This document shows positions 50,203 to 63,675 of a stretch of DNA of 64,000 bases, piece by piece. The notes under the pieces are model-generated. The model had not been told where the DNA came from and did no database searches. It was given only the letters and a program-made list of their open reading frames with translations. Positions within the stretch are counted from its first letter, which is position 1, and each line of letters begins with the position of its first letter. The DNA is from Moringa oleifera (Eukaryota; Streptophyta; Magnoliopsida; Brassicales; Moringaceae). Position numbers and translations under genes: made by a program. The stretch lies in NCBI GenBank assembly GCA_021397835.1, contig JAJFZO010000229.1, forward strand, positions 2,418,001-2,482,000. The letters are read 5' to 3'.

Positions 50203-51199
50203 TGCATGTGAAACCCCCACCCCTAAATTGATTTTGATAAAGAGAAAAATTATTGAAATCAGTTTTTGATTGGAGCCTTAAAGTTTAATTTCACTCCAAA
50301 TTGAAGTTTGAGTTTAAACAATTTAGGTTTTTCATTGCAAAATTATCATCGAGAATTTTCTCCCATGATGTCACTTTGCGTTCATGTGGTTTAAGAGTTT
50401 GATCGTAAAAGATTAGTTTGATTTTGATTCGATGATTAAGCTAACCATGAGTTGGAAGAGAAAATTTTGTAACCACTGTGATGATATATTATATTAAACA
50501 GCAGAGTAATTTCATTTTTTTTTACATAATGTGTACAAAAATTAATGTAAGAGTAGTTAATTGTTGATATTTGGGTAAAAATTTTATTATAACTTTCTCT
50601 CTTTTTTTCTTATAAGTTTATGTATCTTAAATTATGATTATTTTTTTGTCATGGTTTGCCTTTGATGCCAATGTGGTTTTGATGTTGCTATAGAAACAAG
50701 GGTTAGATGAGTATTTCCAATGGTATGTTGCTCCAATTTCATATTATCAAAATTATCATATCAAGTGCAAAAGCTACAAGACAAAATCACATCGTATAAA
50801 AGATTTGTTATTATTTTTGAATTATAATTTATATTGTATTAATTATATATGTCATTGAAAGGAGAAAGAGAGAAAAAATGGTATAAAAATGTGAATTACA
50901 TTGTTTGCAGAAGTGGTGAACCTACGTAACTGGTTTTGTTTATTGGATTTTTATGTTTTTAAATCCAATTAATTAATAATGTATTAACTTATATTATATA
51001 ATGTAATGGATTGTGTATTGGTAATGTATTGGTGATGGAGTTTCAGGTTTTTCAATATTTGCATGCATAGTGTTTTGACAATAGATATTGTTTATACAAT
51101 TTCATAGATTTTCAAGTTTTATATTTATTTATTTTGATGTATTGTATTTAGTAGCACTTAACGCAAATGATTTTCTTTTCTTCTTTATGTATTAGTGTA
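50203..51199. other. AT-rich upstream region of DRB copy C
   Basis: Similarity to the leaders of copies A and B stops around 50203, before the position of their TATA boxes. No clear TATA box replaces it. No other gene seen. Confidence 0.45.
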
Positions 51200-51720
51200 A
51201 ATTAATGTTGTATTTATGTAATTTTAAATTTAAATTAGGTGTTGATATTAAAAAAATTAGTTTATAAATTAGCATATAATTAGTATTGTAATTTTATATT
51301 TAGCTAAATGTGCAAATTTATGTTGTAGTTATATAATTTTAAATTTAGAATAGTTATTGATATTAAAATTTTAGTTAATAAATTAATTAAAAAATTAGTA
51401 TTATAATGTTAGCATCTTAAGAATTAAATTTAGGTAAACTCAATGTTGTATTAGATAATGTATTTTAAATTTTTATTGTACTTGTACAATTTTAAATTTA
51501 AAATAATTATTGATATCGAAATATTGTTGACACCTTAGGAATTAAATTTAGACAAAAGTAACGTCATATATTGTAATTGTATAGTTTTAAATTTAAAATA
51601 ATTATTGATATTGAAAGTTTAGTTAATAAATTAGTAAAAAAATTAATATTATTTGGTTGACACCTTGAAAATTAAATTTAAATAAATATAATATTATATG
51701 TAGATAAATATTATATTTAA
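51200..51720. repeat. Imperfect AT-rich tandem repeats, about 4 units
   Basis: A phrase of the form AATTTTAAATTTAAAATAA, then TTATTGATATT, then TTTAGTTAATAAATTAG recurs near 51219, 51335, 51488 and 51585. Two units also carry GTTGACACCTT followed by AATTAAATTTA. Spacing varies from about 95 to 155 bases. Confidence 0.55.
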
Positions 51721-51928
51721 TGTTAAGGGAGACATTATAATATAGTATTGAGATTTTATATTTATAAATTTAATTTTGTTGTGTTAGTACATTGGTTTGT
51801 TTATGAAATTATTGGAGTATTGATATATTGATTTGATTACAGTATCATCGGAGTGTCGGCTTATTTATGAAATCATTACAGTGCAGATTTGTTGATGGTA
51901 CGATGACTTGAATTACCCTAATTTGTTG

Positions 51929-51960
<32 letters not shown>
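51929..51960. repeat. (AT)n microsatellite
   Basis: Thirty-two bases of AT repeat with one GT interruption. Confidence 0.95.
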
Positions 51961-52138
51961 GTTAGTGTTTTGATATATTAAAAAAATTAATGTTTTATGT
52001 ATATGTTAATAAAATAATTTTATTAATTTATGTATGTATAAGTGTGTTAATGAAATTGATAGGCTTTTAATATGTTAATTTATAAATTTAATATATTCGA
52101 GAAAGGACCGATGCACATGTATACTAGGTTTATGTATA

Positions 52139-52164
52139 TTATTATTATTATTATTATTATTATT
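52139..52164. repeat. (ATT)n microsatellite
   Basis: About eight to nine ATT units. Confidence 0.95.
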
Positions 52165-53200
52165 TTAAAAAACATTATTTTATAATTTTGAAATTATTAT
52201 TTTGTAATTATAAAATTATTATTTATTAGTTATGAGAAATAATAAAATTTTAAATATATATTACAATTTTTTATAGATATTTTTAATTATGAAAATTTTG
52301 AATTTAAAATAATTAAATTATTATTTAATAAAAAATTTCACAATTTTTTCAACCGTGAAAAAAATTAATCATAATTTAAAAATTATGAAAAGAATATAAT
52401 TTTCTTTTTTCATATCCTCACTTTTTATGTTTTTAAAATAGTAAAAAATTATTTTTTAAATATCGATAAATAATAATATTAAATTTTATTTTTAATCTTA
52501 TGTAATATTTTTTGACTTTGTATAATTTCTGTGATTTTGTGTAATATTTTATAACTTTGAGTAATATTTTATGTTTTCTTGTACATTTTTTAAGTTCACA
52601 TAACAATTTATGATTTTATATACAACTAACTTCTTCGAATTTAACAGTTTTGTGTATTTTATCAAGAAAAAAATAAGATAGTAATTTAAAAACAATGAAA
52701 TTTTAAAACAATTAGTGATAAAAAAATTACAGATATTTTTCTTTTTAAACAAAAAAAAAACACTTGATCAAGAAGAAAATTTTTTAAAATAAATAAATGA
52801 ATTTTTTTTTGGGGGGGAGGGGGGCGGTTGTTTCTCTTGAAAGAGCAAGAGTGTCAAATTTCTCCACATTTATCTAAAAGTATTCTTGTTGAAATCTTTA
52901 GATATCAAAAACATTAAATTAATAATTTAATATAATTTTTATTCATTATCAAAAGATAATTTAATTTAATATAACTTGTATTTATTATCAAAAAGAAGTT
53001 TGAATTCTCAACATATTTAAAGTTATTTCCTGTTAATGAAATTTGTAATTTTGTATAATATTTTTTCATATCCCACTATTAATATTTTAAAAGATTATCC
53101 ACAATCAAACACTGATTTCCTATAAAATCTTTATCATGTACGCTGTTAATGCATTAATTTATAAGCAAAAGCTTAACCTTGATATCACACAAATCATAGA
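52165..53200. other. AT-rich DNA between DRB copy C and methionine synthase
   Basis: No gene. About 52495-52590 has several 'TGTAATATTTT' phrases. A short poly-T/poly-G tract at 52803-52826 stands out against the AT-rich background. Confidence 0.5.
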
Positions 53201-53560
53201 TATCCAACTTGACAGTCCTGTGTGGCATCCAGAGAAAAGGTGGCAGATAAAAGGAAGAAGAAGCAGATGCACAAAACTGGTGAGAATAAATTTCCATCCA
53301 GTGTGGTACATTATGAAACTTGGATGCCTTGCAAAGATGTTGAAGGCACATTCTCAGAAATAAAAAATATCAAAAAGAAGAAGGAAAATCAAATGGATCA
53401 AAAAAGGAAAACAGAAACCCACAAGCATATTATGCCTACAACATATTTCATCAAGATCCACAATTATTCAATCAATGAGACAAACGTTTTCCTTTTCCTT
53501 TCTCTTTGGAGTAATTAAGAATCCGATAGATGAGGGACTTCTATGCTCCCAGTCTTTGGG

Positions 53561-53580
53561 GGGGGGAGGTGGGGGAGGGA
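53561..53580 (-). repeat. C-rich tract in the methionine synthase 3' UTR
   Basis: A G-run sequence on the plus strand (nine Gs, then AGGTGGGGGAGGG), five bases past the stop codon at 53585. It would be a C-rich stretch in the mRNA. Confidence 0.8.
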
Positions 53581-53584
53581 ACTC

Positions 53585-56500
53585 TCACTTGGCACTGGCA
53601 AGCTGGGTGCGGAGGAGCTTGGCTGCAGAAACCATGTTCTGCAGGGCTGGCTTCACCTCGGTGTATTTACGAGTCTTGAGTCCACAGTCAGGGTTCACCC
53701 ACAAGATATTTGTCTCGAGCACAGCAAGCATCTTATTGATTCTGTCAGCGATTTCCTCAGTGGATGGTATTCTAGGAGAGTGGATGTCATAGACACCAGG
53801 ACCGATTCCAGCACCATATTTCACTCCCTCACGGAAAACTGACAGAAGCTTCTCATCAGATCGAGAGTTCTCAATGGTGATCACATCAGCGTCCATGTCA
53901 ATAATGGAGTGGATAATGTCGTTGAAGTTGGAGTAGCACATGTGAGTGTGAATCTGTTGCAATTTGAAAGATTAGATTACTGAAAACATAGTTGATAAAG
54001 TAAATGACCAACATGAAATTAAGAGGAAGCATAAACAAACCTGGGTAGTGTCCTGGACACCGCAGTTGGTGATTCTGAAGGAGTGGACAGCCCAATCCAA
54101 GTAGAAAGCTTGCTCAGACTTCCTGAGAGGCAACCCTTCTCTCAAAGCAGCCTCATCAATTTGAATAACATTGATACCAGCCTTCTCGAGATCCTCCACT
54201 TCATCCTTGATGGCCAAAGCAATCTGGTAGCAGGTTTCATGCCTGGAAAATGGATGGATGTGTTAAAAGAAAAATACAACTACCAAAGGCTAAACGAAGT
54301 GTAATTATTTCATTTATTTTCTGTGTTTTTCTTTTCTCAGGCTCGAATTTCTATACCTGGGTTGGTCGTTCCTGACAAATGACCAGTTAAGGATGGTGAC
54401 TGGGCCAGTAAGCATTCCCTTCATTGGGCGAGCAGTCATGCTCTGAGCAGTTGAAGACCAGAAGACGGTCATTGGGTTGGGGCGGCTCACATCACCGTAG
54501 ATGATTGGTGGCTTCACACATCGGGATCCATATGACTGCACCCACCCATTGACAGTGAAGGCAAAACCAGACAACTGCTCACCAAAGTACTCAACCATGT
54601 CGTTTCTCTACACCATCAGGCATCCCCAGTCAGCAAGAGACAATATGCTCTCATATGAAAAAGTAAAAGCAGGACTGACTACCAAAAGAAAAATATCCAG
54701 GCAGAAAATTCAAATGCACCGGATCAATTTAAGTAACTCTTTTTCTTCCAAGGGGCTATACTAGGCAGAGTAGAGCAAGCTCACCTCAGGTTCTCCATGA
54801 ACAAGGACATCAATATCAAGCTCTTCTTGGAGATCAACAACCTTCTTGATCTCCTCCTTGATGGCCTTAACATAGTCTTCCTCAGAGATCCTAATTCGAA
54901 AAAGGAAAAGGGTGAGACCATAAATTAAACATTATGGCCACCTGTTCAAGAAATTAACAGGAAGTCTGTCAAATGAAAAAACTTACTTTTTAGCCTTGTA
55001 TTCACGGCGGACTCTTCTCAGTTCCAAGGTTTGGGGGAAGGACCCAATAGTGGTGGTTGGGAGGACTGGAAGGTTAAGCTTTTTCTGCTGAGCATCCAGT
55101 CTGGCACTAACATTGGTTGCACGGCGGTGGTCAGAACCCTTCAAAGCAGCAGCCTGGGACACAGCAAGAACAGGGTGAATAATGGTATTCATAGAAATAT
55201 TATCTGCAGGATAGCCACTTAAAGAGTACAAAAACGGACTTGAATTTATCAAAGCACTTACAGCCTTTTGAACAGCCTCATTGGTCACCCTTGGGGAGGA
55301 CTTCCTTGAAGCCTGAGCAGTAGCATTAGCAGAGAAGAAGTCCTGAAAATAAAGACAAAATGTGTTTGTCATTGCACCACAAAGAATAATATAAGTTGCC
55401 ATGTATCAGCAGTAACATTTCAGAGGGAAGAATACCTCATCCCTCTGACCAGCCAAAGCCTTGGCCAATGCATTCACTTCAACTACTTTCTGGGCTGCAA
55501 ATGCAAGCCATGATTTGATTTCTACATCCAGCTTCGTTTCGTTAATTAGGTCAACAGCAGTGTGGAGAAGAGAGCAGGAGGTGGAGACCACGAGGTTCTC
55601 TGCACACACAAGAAAAGGAAATTTGAGTTCAGAAAGCAAAGATATAACATGCAACAACATCCTGAGGTTGGAATAATATCACAACTGACAGATAAATGCA
55701 TGCAAATAAAATACCTTTGCCCACAACACCTTCAAGCTCTTGAAGGGTGCTAAGAGAAGCAGCAAGATCATTAGCCCAAATGTTTCTCCCATCAACAACT
55801 CCAGCAAAAAGATATTTGCCCTGAGGAAACCCACCCTTGATCAAATCAAGGGTCTTAGTTCCACGAACAAGATCAAACCCATATGCAGTAACACCCTTCA
55901 AGGCAGTAAGGGTCTTGTATGCCTCAGCAGGCACATCGGCGAAGTATGTCTCAATGAGAACATTCAAACCAGACAGAGTTGATTCCAGCTCAGAGTAGGC
56001 ATCAGTGAAAGCTTGCAATTTGTGAGCATCAAGATCCAAGACGAGGGTGGGCTCATCAAACTGAATCCAGGAAGCACCAGCAGCTTTAAGCTCGGCGATA
56101 ACCTCCCTGAAGAGGTATTCATCATTAGCAAATTAGAGCAATTGCTTTACCATATAACAAAACCAATGAAAACAGAGATCCAGTCTCTTACTTGTAGACG
56201 GGAAGGATTTTTCCAAGAAGAGAGAGAAGAGAGAATGTCTTCTCAACTCCCTTAGCAGGTTTAGACAGCAACAAGTAGGAGACAGGGCCAACAAGAACTG
56301 GGACAGTGTCTACTCCGAGCTGCATGAGAGATAGTGTCAAGAGAGTAAAACCATCAAGTATATGAAAGGAAAACATGTAGGAGAGGTGGCATAACATATT
56401 GGGTCAGTGACTCATGCACATCAATGCAACAATGGAATCGAATGATCCTAACAATGAGCCAACTTTTATCATGTACAAAAAAATGAGAACAAGGCAAGGA

Positions 56501-57482
56501 AATTTATGTGCAGTACTAGACAAAGAAACCAAATTTATAACATTTTTCATTGCAATCAGGCGTCATCCCACTGGCAAACCAACCCCAACAACTGCCTTCT
56601 TATCATGTTGCCCAAAGATAACTCACAAACCACATGTAAGATGTCCAAATGCAACCAAGTGCAAACACTAATCAAAATCATAGACAAATTTCAGGCCAAG
56701 CTTTTTATTTGCAACACCAACCCAATCCCAAATCCCACCTCCCCCCTCCCCTGCCCACAATAAATAAATAAAGGAATCTTTAAAAATCACCTAAACCTTC
56801 AAATTCTGATCTACATCAATAACTATAACAATTTTGACTTCTACAAGAATAGTCAAGCCTTACTTCTATCAGCTAATTGTTGTGCTACAAGCATATCAAA
56901 ATAGAGATATTGCCACCAGTAGCAAATGAGGACATACCGCCTTAGCCTCCTTGTATTCAGTCACTGCCTTGTGAGAAGCATAAGAAAAGCTCACATCAGG
57001 ACCCAATTCAGGAACAATGAAATGGCTGCATAACATGTTAAATGTGCATAAGAAACAACTCCACCATGATAAAATTAAGAAAAATGACAAACTTCAGTGT
57101 GGTGTATGCAAAAAGAGGGAGCCATCACTTACTAGTTGGTGTCAAACCACTTAGTCATTTCCATAGCAGGGACAGAGGCATTTCCTCTGGCCAGTGAGAA
57201 GTAAACATCAAATCCAATCTCACCACCATTCCAGCCATATCTGGGGGGAACAGCACCAAGCATTGCAGTGGTGTCAAGCACCTGGTCATAGTAAGAGAAG
57301 GTGTTGCTGGGGATGTACTTGATGCCAGCATCAGCCATCTGCTTCCAGATGGATGACCTGAGGTCTGATGACACCTTCTGCAAATCCTCAGCACTGCTCT
57401 TGCCATCCCAGAAAGACTCCAAGGCAAACTTGAGCTCTCTCTTGGGGCCCATGCGTGGGTATCCAACAATGTGGGATGCCAT
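53585..57482 (-). CDS. METE: Cobalamin-independent methionine synthase (MetE type), complete
   Basis: Transfers a methyl group from 5-methyltetrahydrofolate (polyglutamate) to homocysteine, giving methionine for protein synthesis and the SAM cycle. Coding exons: 57482-57133, 57025-56938, 56319-56192, 56106-55715, 55599-55436, 55342-55262, 55153-54987, 54890-54785, 54607-54357, 54242-54041 and 53953-53585. Together they give 2298 nt, 765 aa, the usual plant length. All introns are GT-AG and there is no frame break. The N-terminal half starts [18 protein letters not shown]. Zinc ligands are present at His647 and Cys649 (IHTHMCYSN), Glu671 (ITIEN) and Cys733 ([11 protein letters not shown]), and the proton-donor His701 lies in [10 protein letters not shown]. 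No transit peptide precedes the start, so a cytosolic isoform is expected. Numbering from my exon model lands exactly on the known plant ligands, which supports the model. Confidence 0.97.
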
Positions 57483-57486
57483 TGTT

Positions 57487-58803
57487 CTGTATTGGGTCAT
57501 AAATGAAGAAAAGTCAGCTTCTCAATCGAAAGAAACTAAATGTGAATGAAATGTCCTTGAATTATGCAAAGCACACTTAGAAATAGAAAACAGTCCTCAA
57601 ATCAAACAGAGAAAGTCCAGCCAAACAAATGGAGCAATCAACTTTAAGGTAAGATCTAAGCTGCTTTCAAAACAACACAGATCCATAATACATAAATCTG
57701 CAGTGAGGTGAAAGCAAGCATTTGTATGCAAACTGCAGGTTCAACATGTTCCATTTCTATTTCCAAAAGATGAACCATTTACCCAATAAATAAACAATTA
57801 TATTTCTATAGGTGTGTTCGTGTGTGCATATAGATAACCTTGAGTTTGTCTTCATAAGTCAGGATTTCATCAACTAAAAGCAATGTGAATTAAATTCATT
57901 GAACATTTGTTATTCCCTTTTTTTTTATGATAGAGCACAGGTCAAATATGACTACCTTAAACTTCGTGCAAAGTACACTAAAAGGAACATGTCCTAAGTT
58001 AAATAAATGTCGTACTCGCGATCTGGAGATTTAATTGTGACTTCCCTTATCTAACATCAAGGAGACACACATGAAGATAAGACAGAGCAGACAATGAAAC
58101 CAACACCATGTATTCAGTGAGTGAGACATCCTCCAGATCTAAAGTATTAGACAGGCCTATAAAGAAATCTGACAATGGAGAATCAAGCACACCCAAGTGG
58201 CAACACCGCACATAAGCAGTGTTCGTGATCTAAACGAAAATCATTGATAGCAAATAAATACTTAGAAGAACACCAGATCTACATGAACGAGCCAAGATTC
58301 AGTGTCAGATCTACCGATTCCAAAACTACAACTCACTGGATCCATTGCCAAAGAAGCTAAACAAGCAAGAAAAACAGAGCCTCACCGGAAGCGAAGACTC
58401 ACTGGAACAGATCACTACCGATCAATTTAACAGAACCAAAGTCATAAATGGACACGTGAACCCATATATGGTTCCAATCAGCCAAAAGAGTGTTTTAAAA
58501 AAACATTTTGGACATGGTAAAGCTACATACTCGCAGAAGTGAACTCTGTTCACACCCACTCACCAGTAGATCTCAGTAACTGAAACACAAACTTTTACGA
58601 GAAATGAAGCAAAGCCTTGAAATCTAAACAAGTTCAGTGTAAGTTCAAGCAAAGATCGAAAAGCAGAATATTGAACAAAGACAAAGAAGTGAAATCAAAA
58701 GGAAGTCCGAAAGCTTGATAAAGCTAAACAACAAAAAGAGAGAGCCACAGAGAGGCAAAAGCAAGAATTTTGGGGGTGTGGAAGAAACGAAAGGCCCGCG
58801 TAC
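57487..58803 (-). other. 5'-UTR intron of methionine synthase
   Basis: The acceptor CCAATACAG lies just before AACAATGG at 57486-57479. A good donor, CCGAAAG followed by GTACG, lies at 58803-58800. A non-coding first exon would run from about 58890 to 58804, with a purine-rich (GA)n part at 58865-58880. Leader introns near the start codon are common in highly expressed plant genes and can raise expression; that role is inferred here. Confidence 0.65.
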
Positions 58804-58919
58804 CTTTCGGAGATAGAACCGGAAAGCAAGTGACAGAGATTCTATAAGGCTCTAGTATTCCGTTAAGAGAGAGAGAAGAGGAAATGGCACAGGCAAGGAA
58901 GAAGGTGTGGTCTTATGGT

Positions 58920-58927
58920 TATTTATA
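58920..58927 (-). promoter_or_regulatory. TATA box of methionine synthase
   Basis: TATAAATA on the minus strand (TCTATAAATAACC), placed about 30-40 bases above the likely transcript start and upstream of the non-coding first exon. Confidence 0.65.
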
Positions 58928-58929
58928 GA

Positions 58930-61900
58930 CCCAAGATTTGCTGGCATTTGGTAGATCTGAGATGGGGGACTCCTCCTTTTTTACACGTCTGTTTTATATT
59001 AAAATTTTCTTTCCATATGAGTGTAGGCCTACGCTCTTTGATGAAGCGTGGTGTAGAACATGACAGACACTGCACAGTCGTTTAGATCTTTGTGGGGCTC
59101 CTTTTCTAGCAACAATCATGTTTCCTTCTCTAGTTCATCGTTCATATTCTTTCTCCAAAAAAAATATTATTATTAATCACCACCTAAAAAATACTATTGG
59201 CTTTTCATTAATTTTTCTTTATTATTCAAAATTTTATATTGTTTTTTGTGTATTTGTCTTTTATAAGTTACTTTAAAATTTAAAAATATATAAATATTTC
59301 CTCTAAATTATTTTTATAATTTTATGTTTTTTTTATTTACAAAGGTTATTTTAAAAATTATGCAAATAAAACTATTTTGTTATTTCATATTATTAATATT
59401 TAATTTTCATCTAAAAAATTATTAAATTATTTTATTGGTTGATTGTAGATACAAAATTATTTTTATGACAAAACTCTCTTATGTAATTATATCGAAAATA
59501 ATTTTTTTATAGGACAAACTTTAGGTATATGAGAACTTACATATAATTAAAAAAGTAATTATATTATTTAGGAATTTTACACTTAAATTATAAAATTGAT
59601 CAGTAAATATTTTTATGATAGTGTGCCCAAGTAAATATTGTTAAGGAATATAAAACATAGTTTTATTTTTTGAAAAAAAAAAATGTCCACTTATTGCTAA
59701 TTTCACATGTGATGTTGGATCTATTAATTCCTTTGTTTCAACACATGAAAGAGCTTTATCGTGAATTTTCTTTAAAAAAATAATATAAATAATTAAATTT
59801 AATTTCTTTAAAAGCATATTGCCGCATTCAATTTACTATACAATATTGCTATTTTATGAGATTTTTTTTCAAAAATTAAATCTAATAACTACATCGCATT
59901 ATTTGTAATTCAATTTTTAATATAAAATTATATTTAAAAATAACAGATAATTTATTTAAAATGTATCATAATATTTTTATTTGAGCAGTCAAAAAAATAA
60001 AATGCAAGAAAAATAAAACAATTTCTCATGCAATTAGAGATTTTCATAGGGCATGGAAGGTGGCATCACGCGCCTTGAAATCGATTGGACCTAACATGAA
60101 AGGGGTGAAAATTATTTTGATTTTTTTTTTTGAGAAAATAAAAGTTTTGGGTAGAAATAGCGGAGAAGGTTGGTGGCTGGGGTTGGTGGAGCACTTATAT
60201 GCACTATGGTTGGGGAAATTTTTTTTTTTTTATTTTCTTTATATTGGACATTTTATTTAAGATACCAAAATTACCCTTTTAGTGCAAATTGTCTGATAAT
60301 GCCACAGAACGACATGGGTTTGTTGGCTGAGTAGGTGTCGAGGGCCCACTTGATTACTTGATGACATGTATACATGTTTCATCCCCTAAGCAACCAAGCG
60401 TCAATTTTTTTTTTCTCCTTTTCAAGAATTTTTTTTCTTTAAAAAAATTATTAGTAAGTTTTTATATGAAACTTGCATGCAATAATATGTATTTTAATTT
60501 TTAATTTCATGGAAAAACGTGACAGGGACATTAATCTTAGGGGATGCATCATAATTTATAAATTTGTAAAGCTATAGGATTTTAATTTTTGGAATATGGT
60601 TTTGTGATTATAAGATTGTGTTGTTGTTCGATACTTTGTAATAAAATATTTTAATTCATTTCTTCAATTTTTCATGGCTTAGGCATGTGACAATTATTTA
60701 CTTAATTATTTAAGATTTGAGAGAAGAGAGTTTGTAATCTAATCAATGGAAAGAGAGGGAGAGTCCATGTCTTTGTCAGGTTGCTTATAGATTGAAATTG
60801 AAGACTAGTGCTTAGTTTAGTAGTCAATTAAAAATAAAAAAGGCAGTCAATTAAAATTTTAAGATTAATGTTATTTTTATTTTTATGACTTATTGTTTGA
60901 TAAAATATGTTCTTAGTCCAAAGTTTAAAATCCAAATTGAGTAGAAAAAATAATTCAAAGGTAGTTTAATTTTCAACATGCCCATGAGAAATTGAGTAGA
61001 AAAATTTCAATATATGTATGATCCATCGAAAAAAAGAACTTGTTTGTCACTAATTCTGAAAATTTAAGAGGCAGATTGATAATTTTAAATGTTGCTAATA
61101 ACTCGATATTAAAATGGTATATAAATAAAATATTAAAAGTAATAAATCATAAAATTGAAATAAAATCAATTTGAACCCTCATTGGCTTGAGATCCAATAA
61201 CAATCCGAAGGGAGTTGAATCAGGTTGCATTCAAAATTATTATTATTATTTTGTTAATTAGAGTATTTATTACATAAAGTTTACTGTGTCAAGCTACACA
61301 TAAAAAAAGCCCAAAAAATATATATTTTACATATATGTAATATGTATTAAACAAATTAAATATACGACACATTAAGAAATTCGGATTCATGGATTGTAGG
61401 ATGAATTAATGTTGAAAATACTTCAATCCTAACTCAACCAACTTGAATTTAAGTTCAATCCCAACTTTTCTAACTTTTGTCCAGCTTCAAAAAAAAAAAA
61501 AAAAAAACCCAAAGTGAACTAATTGGACCGACCATGGTAGCTTAACATAAAGCTTCAATTATTTATTCAACATTTTATAATAAACTTTATAACAGATTGA
61601 TTTATCCAAATTAATAAATTAGTGCTTCTATTCAATGAAAAACGGGTATACTGAAATTGAAGCTTAAGCCACAATGCAAACAATATATCATTTTAATGAA
61701 TTAATTTATCTAAAAATCCTCCTTTTTGTGAATCAAATGTTCTGCTTGTCTGCCATTAACTTCTCATCCAATTTTTTTTTTGTTATTTTTTAACACGTGA
61801 CATTCAAATAATTTATTTAACATTATATAAAAATTTAAGAAAAAAGTTTTTTTTACTAAATACGTAAAATTGAATTAAATAAAAATATTTTTATGTTTAT

Positions 61901-63280
61901 TTTTTATCAATACAATAAATCATGGAAATAATTTTTTATTTTTAATTAAAAATCAACATAAATTACGTGGGCATATGATGACTTTCAATTTGAGTAAATC
62001 TTTTCTTTTTCTTTTTTTTTTTATATAATCAAACAATGCAACCAAAATTTCAATCATCACTATAAGGTTTTGAAACATTTCAATAAATTTGGGTCTACTG
62101 TACAAATATATCAACAACATTTTGATAATTTTTGATAATTTTGGGTCTATTTTTTAAGATTATAAAAATGTTGATGAGTTCAAATTAGAATATAAATCCT
62201 TCTTTGGAAGCCGCAATTTGAGCAATTCATAGCATTTTTGGCAACTTCACCTAGAGCCCAACTCACCCCACCAACCAATTTTGTCTATTCCTTGCAACGG
62301 CTGCCATGTACACCTCCACTTCTCAATTTTATAATGCCCTACTTATTCAACATTTCAAAAATAAAAACAAACTTGGGATAAGACCAACCTTGAGGTTGCG
62401 GGTCTTGTGCTTTAGATCTTTTTAATAATTAATAATATGTAATTTAAAATTAAAATTTGCATAATTCACAATTAATTCATAATTAATACAATATACAAAA
62501 CTTTTATTACATACATTTTATAAATGTAATTAAAATAATAAAATACTCAGACATAAAGTGATCAAAAAATAATATTTTATAACATGGTCAAACTATATTA
62601 TAACAAACACAAATTTTAATAGTATAATCTCATTACATAATTATTATTTATTAGACCTAACTTTGATGTGTTATTTTAAAAAATGATAAATACTCATTGA
62701 TTAATTGAAAAGAGAGGAGTTGGTTAAAAGCAACAATTAATGATGGCTAACAAGTGACGAGTGTTCTATGGAGAAAAGAAAGAACATTAGATTAGTCTGT
62801 TAAATTTAATCATTATTTAAAATATAAGAAAAAATCTCAAAAATCAAAATTTACGTTAATTTATAAATAAATATTTTATTAATTAAAAATACAATAATCA
62901 GGAAACGTAAAACACAAGATGTAACTTTTTCTTTATTGTTTCAGGCTAAGGGCAAAGTAAGACAATTATTAATATTGACTTGCCTATAGACGGAACTTTA
63001 GGAGTTTTAATTTATTAAATAAATAATATAGAGACATTTAATTTATAATTAATGTCCTAAAGTTTTGTAACTGATGCTAATTATAATGACTTTTTGTATT
63101 TATTTTTTTTGTAAAATGTAAGAATAAAACACATTTTTTAAAAAATTATGCTAAAATAATACTAAATATTACTTATATTTCACCTTTTTATCAAATTAAG
63201 TTTTCTTGCTTAGAACTATATCTTTATTTTAAATATTAAAATTATTAATCATTTTTCTGTTTTGTTACGTGTATCAGGGT
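58930..63280. other. AT-rich gene-poor DNA upstream of methionine synthase
   Basis: The first few hundred bases are promoter sequence of methionine synthase. Beyond that there are A/T runs, a poly-A tract at about 61489-61507, and no frame with any family resemblance. I see no element boundaries that I can defend. Confidence 0.5.
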
Positions 63281-63289
63281 ACTAATATG

Positions 63290-63675
63290 GTGTTTGACCC
63301 GCGCGTGATTACATGCAACTGTCGGTGACATGGGGCGCGCGCGGTACAATGAAGCAGAGTCCCAATTGAATGCTAAACAGAAACGAGGTCAGGTTCAGTC
63401 ACGAGAGTACGTGGTGCGCACTCCGCGTGCATGCGTCGGTGGTACCCTCAATATTCTACCGTACAACTGGCAGCTGCAAATCATGCGCATCACGCACGAC
63501 AGATCAGCCTTAGCTGCACACGCGCGACATCGAGGAGCGTATAGCACTCGCTGCCTCCAGTGGTTAGAAGTGGGCCCCACAAACCTTACTTGGCGGAATT
63601 TCGAAGTTTATGTGGTGCAACAAGCAGCGACACGTGCAGATGGTCCAACTTCCACGCTTATGGTGCCAAGTTAGA
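63290..63675 (+). other. GC-rich island with a 114-codon open frame of unknown nature
   Basis: About 385 bases of roughly half GC with many CpG sites (GCGCGCGCGG, CTCCGCGTGC, CACGCACGAC), in DNA that is otherwise about one quarter GC on both sides. It contains an open frame from ATG 63330 to TAG 63674. The peptide is Arg/Ala-rich (HARHRGAYSTRCLQWLE) and resembles no family I recognise. A 61-codon open frame also exists on the other strand, as expected from low stop-codon frequency in GC-rich DNA. The coding frame is therefore doubtful; the composition change is real. Confidence 0.5.

Noticed and set aside
53543..53842. Plus-strand frames of about 100 codons over the methionine synthase last exon
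   Set aside because: They are antisense to a coding exon that holds zinc-ligand residues.
57483..57500. An upstream in-frame ATG (MTQYRT) for methionine synthase
   Set aside because: These codons lie across the 3' end of the leader intron. The acceptor CAG just before AACAATGG removes them, and family members start [10 protein letters not shown].
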